From positions 62,001 to 126,000 of the forward strand of contig CAWAMR010000004.1 of assembly GCA_963783095.1 (NCBI GenBank): a stretch of 64,000 bases of DNA. Reading direction: 5' to 3'. The translations under genes and the position numbers were made by a program. The DNA comes from CAWAMR01 sp963783095 (GTDB lineage: Bacteria; Planctomycetota; Planctomycetia; Gemmatales; Gemmataceae). This document shows, one piece after another, positions 60,151-64,000 of the stretch (the first letter of the stretch is position 1; each line of letters begins with the position of its first letter). The notes below the pieces were generated by a model that ran no database searches, was not told the origin of the DNA, and saw nothing but the letters and a program-made list of their open reading frames with translations.

Positions 60151-60899
60151 ATCCCGCACTCCTTACCGGGAACGGTGTTGCTTGCCGGAACCTGGTCAAA
60201 GACTACGGCAGCGGCGAGTCGCGGGTACGCGCATTGCGCGGCGTGGATATCGAAATCGCCCCGGGTGAGTTGACGCTTCTGGTCGGTCCCAGCGGCTGCG
60301 GCAAGACCACCTTGATTTCAATCCTGGCCGGCACTCTCGACCCTACGGGGGGCGAAGTATCGGTTTTGGGCGTAGACATCAAACATTTATCGAAGCGCGA
60401 GAAAGCTGCGTTTCGTGCGAAAAACGTGGGTTTCGTGTTTCAGCAGTTCAACCTGTTGCCGGCCTTGACCTCTGCAGAAAACGTGGCGGTGCCACTTGTG
60501 ATCAACGGCCATGGCAAAGCAGATGCTGTGGCACGTGCTGCAAAGGTGCTCCAGTCCGTGGGACTCGGCGATCGAATTAACTCATTGCCCTCCCAACTAT
60601 CGGGAGGACAACAGCAGCGGGTGGCCATTGCCCGGGCGCTGGTGCATCAGCCCCGCCTCCTCGTCGCCGATGAGCCAACCTCGGCCATTGATGCCCAAAC
60701 GGGTCAGGCGATCATGGAGTTGATCCGTGCGGTGGCACTGCAACCGGACCGCGTAGCCATCGTGGTCACGCACGACCCGCGAGTGCTGGGTTTTGCCGAT
60801 CGAATCATCACGCTCGAAGACGGGCGGGTATCGCATGAAAAGCACGTCGAACCCGAAACCAAGCCCGGCTCGTTACCAGGTATAAGGAGTAAGCCATGA
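60147..60899 (+). CDS. ABC transporter ATPase (DevA/LolD/MacB type)
   Basis: 250 residues from ATG 60147. Walker A LLVGPSGCGKTTLISILAGT, Q-loop FVFQQFNLLPALTSAENVAV, signature SQLSGGQQQRVAIARAL, Walker B RLLVADEPTSAIDAQTGQAI, H-loop VAIVVTHDPRVLGFADRIIT. It couples ATP hydrolysis to the permease before it. Start and stop overlap the neighbours by 4 bp at each end, so the three genes form one operon. The Ala in SAID replaces the usual Leu, a mild change. Confidence 0.92.
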   Translation: MNPALLTGNGVACRNLVKDYGSGESRVRALRGVDIEIAPGELTLLVGPSGCGKTTLISILAGTLDPTGGEVSVLGVDIKHLSKREKAAFRAKNVGFVFQQFNLLPALTSAENVAVPLVINGHGKADAVARAAKVLQSVGLGDRINSLPSQLSGGQQQRVAIARALVHQPRLLVADEPTSAIDAQTGQAIMELIRAVALQPDRVAIVVTHDPRVLGFADRIITLEDGRVSHEKHVEPETKPGSLPGIRSKP

Positions 60900-61897
60900 T
60901 CCGCAAGTTTCTTCTGCCCCTGCTCGCGGTTGGGTTGTTGGCCTTTGCCGTCGGGCACGCCATTTATGTTCAGCAACAGGAGCCGCAAACGCCGCCGCCC
61001 GTTCCGCCGCCGACTTCCCCATTTGGCGATACTGTCGCCGGAGCGGGAATGGTAGAGCCGTCCAGTGAGGCAAGCACGACCGGGAACATTGCCATCGGCT
61101 CACAACTGGCCGGGATCGTGGCCAAGGTATCGGTTAGTGTCGGCCAGACGGTCAAGAAAGGCGACCTGCTGTTCGAGCTGGACAAACGACTGACGGACGC
61201 CGATTTGAAACTTCGGCAGGCTGCATTGCCGCTGAACGAAGCCCAGATCAGCGTGGCCAAGGCCAATCTCAACCAGATGAACGACCAGTACAAGCGTGCC
61301 AAGAGCCTTCTTGGCACGGGGGCGATCGCCGAACAGGACTATGTGACTGCCCAGCAAACCTATCTGTCGGCCATGGCCCAGTTAACGCTGGCTCAGGCAA
61401 CCATCGAGCAAACCAAGGCGCAGATCGAACAGGACAAAGTCACGCTGGCAGTGTTGGAGATACGGGCACCCAGCGACGGCACCATTTTGCAAATCAATGT
61501 TCGACCGGGCGAATACATCTCGATCGCGCTAGGGCAAACCTTGATCCTGATGGGCAATCTTGCGCCGCTTTATGTGCGCGTGAACATCGACGAGGAAGAT
61601 TTGCCGCGACTGAAGCTCAATGCACCCGCCCGCGCCAAGATCCGGGGCGATGTCAAGCAAGAGGAAGTCCCATTGACCTGGGTTCGGCTGGAGCCTTATG
61701 TCGTGCCCAAGACTTCGCTCACGGGAGCCAACACCAAGCGGGTCGATACGCGCGTGGTCCAAGTGCTTTATGCGGTCGATCCCAATCATCGGCTCGTAAA
61801 AGAGAAAAAGGTACTGGTTGGCCAATTAGTCGATGTGTTCATCGACACTCGAGCAACTGCTCCGGTCAACGAGAATACGCCAAAACCACCGAAATGA
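60896..61897 (+). CDS. HlyD/DevB-like membrane fusion protein
   Basis: 333 residues with one N-terminal anchor (IRKFLLPLLAVGLLAFAVGH) and Pro-rich linker. Lipoyl halves VEPSSEASTTGNIAIGSQLA, GIVAKVSVSVGQTVKKGDLL and LAVLEIRAPSDGTILQINVR flank a coiled coil (LKLRQAALPLNEAQISVAKA to IEQTKAQIEQDKVTLA). Then a beta-barrel (LYVRVNIDEEDLPRLKLNAP) and membrane-proximal part. It bridges inner-membrane ABC and an outer channel, not present here. Substrate unknown. Confidence 0.88.
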   Translation: MIRKFLLPLLAVGLLAFAVGHAIYVQQQEPQTPPPVPPPTSPFGDTVAGAGMVEPSSEASTTGNIAIGSQLAGIVAKVSVSVGQTVKKGDLLFELDKRLTDADLKLRQAALPLNEAQISVAKANLNQMNDQYKRAKSLLGTGAIAEQDYVTAQQTYLSAMAQLTLAQATIEQTKAQIEQDKVTLAVLEIRAPSDGTILQINVRPGEYISIALGQTLILMGNLAPLYVRVNIDEEDLPRLKLNAPARAKIRGDVKQEEVPLTWVRLEPYVVPKTSLTGANTKRVDTRVVQVLYAVDPNHRLVKEKKVLVGQLVDVFIDTRATAPVNENTPKPPK

Positions 61898-62031
61898 CTT
61901 ACTGCGTCCTTGGGCACTTCGGAGCCACCGTGCCGCACTCCCGCATTGCCTATTTGCGCGTTGTCGGCGTGATCTACCACTCCGGTCCTGGAATTTCTCC
62001 ATCGTTCCGCAAGATCGCTTTGCGAAGATTT

Positions 62032-62769
62032 TTATTCGTTCCCTTTCAATTCTACGCTCCGAACCGAGCCATCAGCGAGGGCCACATAGAATTTACCCTT
62101 CCAATGGCTCCCCAGCTTTGGCAGAGGTGAATTTGCGTCGTACTCGAACTCTTCCGGCTTGGTCCACGGGACTGATTCGTCGGCTTCGATAACCAGAATA
62201 GTACTTAAAATACCGTCTGGAAAATCCTTCAATTTTACTCCCTTCGTGCCGTCGAACGGTGCCCCCTCACCGTGAAATACTCGGTAGTAAGTGTTGGAGT
62301 CATTCGGGTTGCCGGGCATCTGATAAGTCTTGGGCATCTTGGCCAACAAGGGCAGGTTGTGTGGACTGTCCCAGACTTCGTCGAGATGGAACTGGTCGTA
62401 CAACTGCTGCTGTTCAATGAATGGAAGAATGGCTACGCGCCAGCTTAGCAGCGGATTACCGTCTCGATCGTAAATGGCAACGGCGGGGAGCGTCTCATCT
62501 TTGTTGTTGCTCGCAGAATTAAGCATTGCGAACGCGATCTGCATGAGTTGGTCCTGGGATTTGGCACGATTTGCTGCCTCCCGAACTTTTTCCACTGAGG
62601 GCAATAATATGCCGACAAGGAGAGCGACTGCGACGAGGCTCCAAGTGATGCATCCGATATCGCGGAAGCCGCCCTTCTTCATTTGAGGAGCTTCAAGTCC
62701 TCTCGTATTGGCACACGACTCTTGATCGCTCGACTCACGAGTCGTGTCTTCGGGATTGTTGGGATTCAT
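62032..62769 (-). CDS. DUF1559-type protein with atypical N-terminus
   Basis: 245 residues. A hydrophilic N-terminus precedes one membrane helix (IGCITWSLVAVALLVGILLP), then SVEKVREAANRAKSQDQLMQ, the DUF1559 front (Val-x-x-Ala-Arg-Glu-Ala-Ala-x-Arg). The domain follows: SWRVAILPFIEQQQLYDQFH, DEVWDSPHNLPLLAKMPKTY, FPDGILSTILVIEADESVPW and KFYVALADGSVRSVELKG. Usual DUF1559 proteins start with a type IV pilin-like leader; here the leader is replaced by an acidic cytoplasmic part and a Gly-rich-free helix. These proteins are highly expanded in planctomycetes; the role is unknown, perhaps envelope structure. Confidence 0.85.
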   Translation of the reverse strand: MNPNNPEDTTRESSDQESCANTRGLEAPQMKKGGFRDIGCITWSLVAVALLVGILLPSVEKVREAANRAKSQDQLMQIAFAMLNSASNNKDETLPAVAIYDRDGNPLLSWRVAILPFIEQQQLYDQFHLDEVWDSPHNLPLLAKMPKTYQMPGNPNDSNTYYRVFHGEGAPFDGTKGVKLKDFPDGILSTILVIEADESVPWTKPEEFEYDANSPLPKLGSHWKGKFYVALADGSVRSVELKGNE

Positions 62770-62870
62770 GTGCTTCTCCGATGGAATTCGGGCATGAGAT
62801 AGCCATTACATTCTCAAATGCGTTATCGCTCAAAGTCCATCGATTCAACACTGCAAAGCCCTATGGATTC

Positions 62871-64000
62871 TTAAACTCCGCCTCGCCCTTTCCACTCCGG
62901 GAGCAAACCCGAGAACCAGAAATAGACGGTAAATCCCCCTGTGTCCAGTATCCAGCGCAGCCACCAGCGACGTTGCTTGGCCGCGAGCACTGCCACAGGC
63001 GTCGCGGGTAGAAACCCAATGAGAAAACACCAGCCCACGGCATAACCAATCATTGCACACAGCTTGTAGTAGCCAAAACAGATGCCGAGAAAAACCATCA
63101 ATGCTGTTCCCGATCGCACACGAATCCGAAGAGTACGAGGCTGGTTTCCGGCCCAGACACCCAGTGCCAGAATCGTCCGAAACGACACGTAGAGGCAAGC
63201 TGGCCAGGTCAGGACAAAGGTATCAGCCCACTCGCTGAAGATAGTTGTCCCCACCATCCCCAGCAGAAATGGCACTGTCAGAAAAACAACATGTCCCCAG
63301 TAACTCGACTGGCCTAACTTCGCCCATCTGATGAACAGGGCCACAGTGACGGCAACAAGTGCCGCTGGACCAAACACGCCCCCAATGCACCAAAGATACC
63401 AGAGGGCCACTTCGGAACGTGTTGGAGCATCGTGGGGAAACTCTGGCTCGCGCGGCAGCAAGCACGACCAGTCGAAGTGATCGCGCATTGGAGAGTTTCG
63501 CATTACTGGCCGATCCGGATCCAAAGCCGTTTCCGGGCCGAGAAAGAGACACACCGCTTTGGACTGATTTCGAATAAACAACCTGCCATTCCAAAGAGTC
63601 GGAGGAGTCCAGCACAGTCCATCCTCAAATACTTTGCTTCGAGCCAGTTCATCGTATACGCTCGCGTTTGCCCTGGCGAGGATCAACGTACCGGTATCGT
63701 TCAAGAGGATCAATTTGCCATCAGCGCACAATAAAGTTGCTTGCCCGATACGATCGGTCTCCCATTTTGTCGCGCCCGTCGAGAGCTCAAGGCATTTGAA
63801 CATTCCCCGCGATGCACGATGCGGGCTGGATTGAAGCTGGTGCAAGTCGAATCCATACACGTGGCCATCGTAAAGTATGCTCGAGCAGACATCATTCGAG
63901 AGAGCTTTGCCAAACCAGATTGTCTTTGCCGAAATTCCTTTGTCGGTGGAATCGAGTCGAATCAGTTGAGCGCCGTGTTTGAAAGGGGCGGCCGAGAAAC
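62871..64000 (-). CDS. PQQ-like propeller fused to a multi-pass membrane domain, N-terminus beyond the window
   Basis: Open to the right edge on the minus strand. The outermost part reads GAQLIRLDSTDKGISAKTIW, SILYDGHVYGFDLHQLQSSP, LSTGATKWETDRIGQATLLC, ADGKLILLNDTGTLILARAN (PQQ/WD blades), then a loop and at least six helices (WYLWCIGGVFGPAALVAVTV, YWGHVVFLTVPFLLGMVGTT, GTALMVFLGICFGYYKLCAM). A propeller joined to a membrane part is common in planctomycete sensor-like proteins; no signalling motif is visible. At least 375 residues. Confidence 0.7.
   Translation of the reverse strand, partial: FSAAPFKHGAQLIRLDSTDKGISAKTIWFGKALSNDVCSSILYDGHVYGFDLHQLQSSPHRASRGMFKCLELSTGATKWETDRIGQATLLCADGKLILLNDTGTLILARANASVYDELARSKVFEDGLCWTPPTLWNGRLFIRNQSKAVCLFLGPETALDPDRPVMRNSPMRDHFDWSCLLPREPEFPHDAPTRSEVALWYLWCIGGVFGPAALVAVTVALFIRWAKLGQSSYWGHVVFLTVPFLLGMVGTTIFSEWADTFVLTWPACLYVSFRTILALGVWAGNQPRTLRIRVRSGTALMVFLGICFGYYKLCAMIGYAVGWCFLIGFLPATPVAVLAAKQRRWWLRWILDTGGFTVYFWFSGLLPEWKGRGGV

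Noticed and set aside
1..64000. CRISPR arrays, rRNA genes and complete insertion sequences
   Set aside because: No regularly spaced direct repeats of CRISPR type, no rRNA-like text and no intact transposase were found; only fragments (IS3, SWIM type, Rpn type) are present.

Overview
The window looks like chromosomal DNA from a planctomycete, probably near the Gemmata group. This rests on family content: a DUF1559 protein, a TIGR03067 protein, a DUF1080 hydrolase, two DUF1580 proteins, PQQ/beta-propeller lipoproteins with long lysine-rich or acidic linkers, and a mosaic of short operons separated by gene debris. No ribosomal or housekeeping marker is present, so placement is an inference.

Layout. 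(1) 0-12.6 kb: broken Nmad2/Nmad3-like nucleotide-modification genes, a broken GH5-like glycosidase, a DUF1653-cupin fusion, an HXXEE membrane protein, a thioredoxin-like protein, a Ser/Thr kinase, a secreted beta-propeller, a VOC protein, a HutX-like protein, a DsbA/FrnE-hydrolase pair and a run of small proteins ending in an FHA-like gene. (2) 12.6-18.4 kb: a winged-helix protein followed by a large GTPase-TIR fusion (the best candidate for an uncharacterised defence effector), then secreted planctomycete proteins. (3) 18.6-23.1 kb: a nitric-oxide response island with an Rrf2/NsrR-like repressor, two matching palindromes in the divergent promoter region, protoglobin, quinol NO reductase, hemerythrin and cupin. 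(4) 23.1-25.8 kb: adenosine-specific kinase, SRAP/YedK peptidase and fragments (GIY-YIG, HEPN-like, SLOG). (5) About 26.3-32.1 kb: an integrative element with a primase-helicase and a tyrosine recombinase that runs antisense through tRNA-Leu(CAA). (6) 32.3-36.5 kb: PQQ protein, lipoprotein, prenyltransferase-like lipoprotein, a MITE-like repeat. (7) 36.58-53.55 kb: two integrative elements in tandem in tRNA-Asn(GTT), delimited by three copies of a 44-bp core. Element A carries PrimPol, two sigma-like proteins and a single-chain type IIB (Topo VI/VIII-like) topoisomerase. Element B carries a HUH-type Rep. Each has its own integrase and DUF1580 protein next to its right attachment site. (8) 53.6-57.7 kb: a graveyard of truncated proteases, transposases, a receiver domain and a Crp-like fragment. 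(9) 57.8-64 kb: DUF6629 membrane protein, a DevBCA/MacAB-type ABC exporter operon, DUF1559 protein and a PQQ membrane protein leaving the right edge.

A recurring oddity is frameshifts that keep the downstream protein sequence well conserved, most of them explained by one extra base. They cluster at 0.7-1.9 kb and 19.0-21.9 kb and occur singly elsewhere (24.9, 33.7, 35.1, 37.0, 48.7, 55.5, 60.0 kb). The bias toward single-base insertions with little other decay points as much to sequencing or assembly error as to true pseudogenes. All calls come from reading the sequence; no database search was run.
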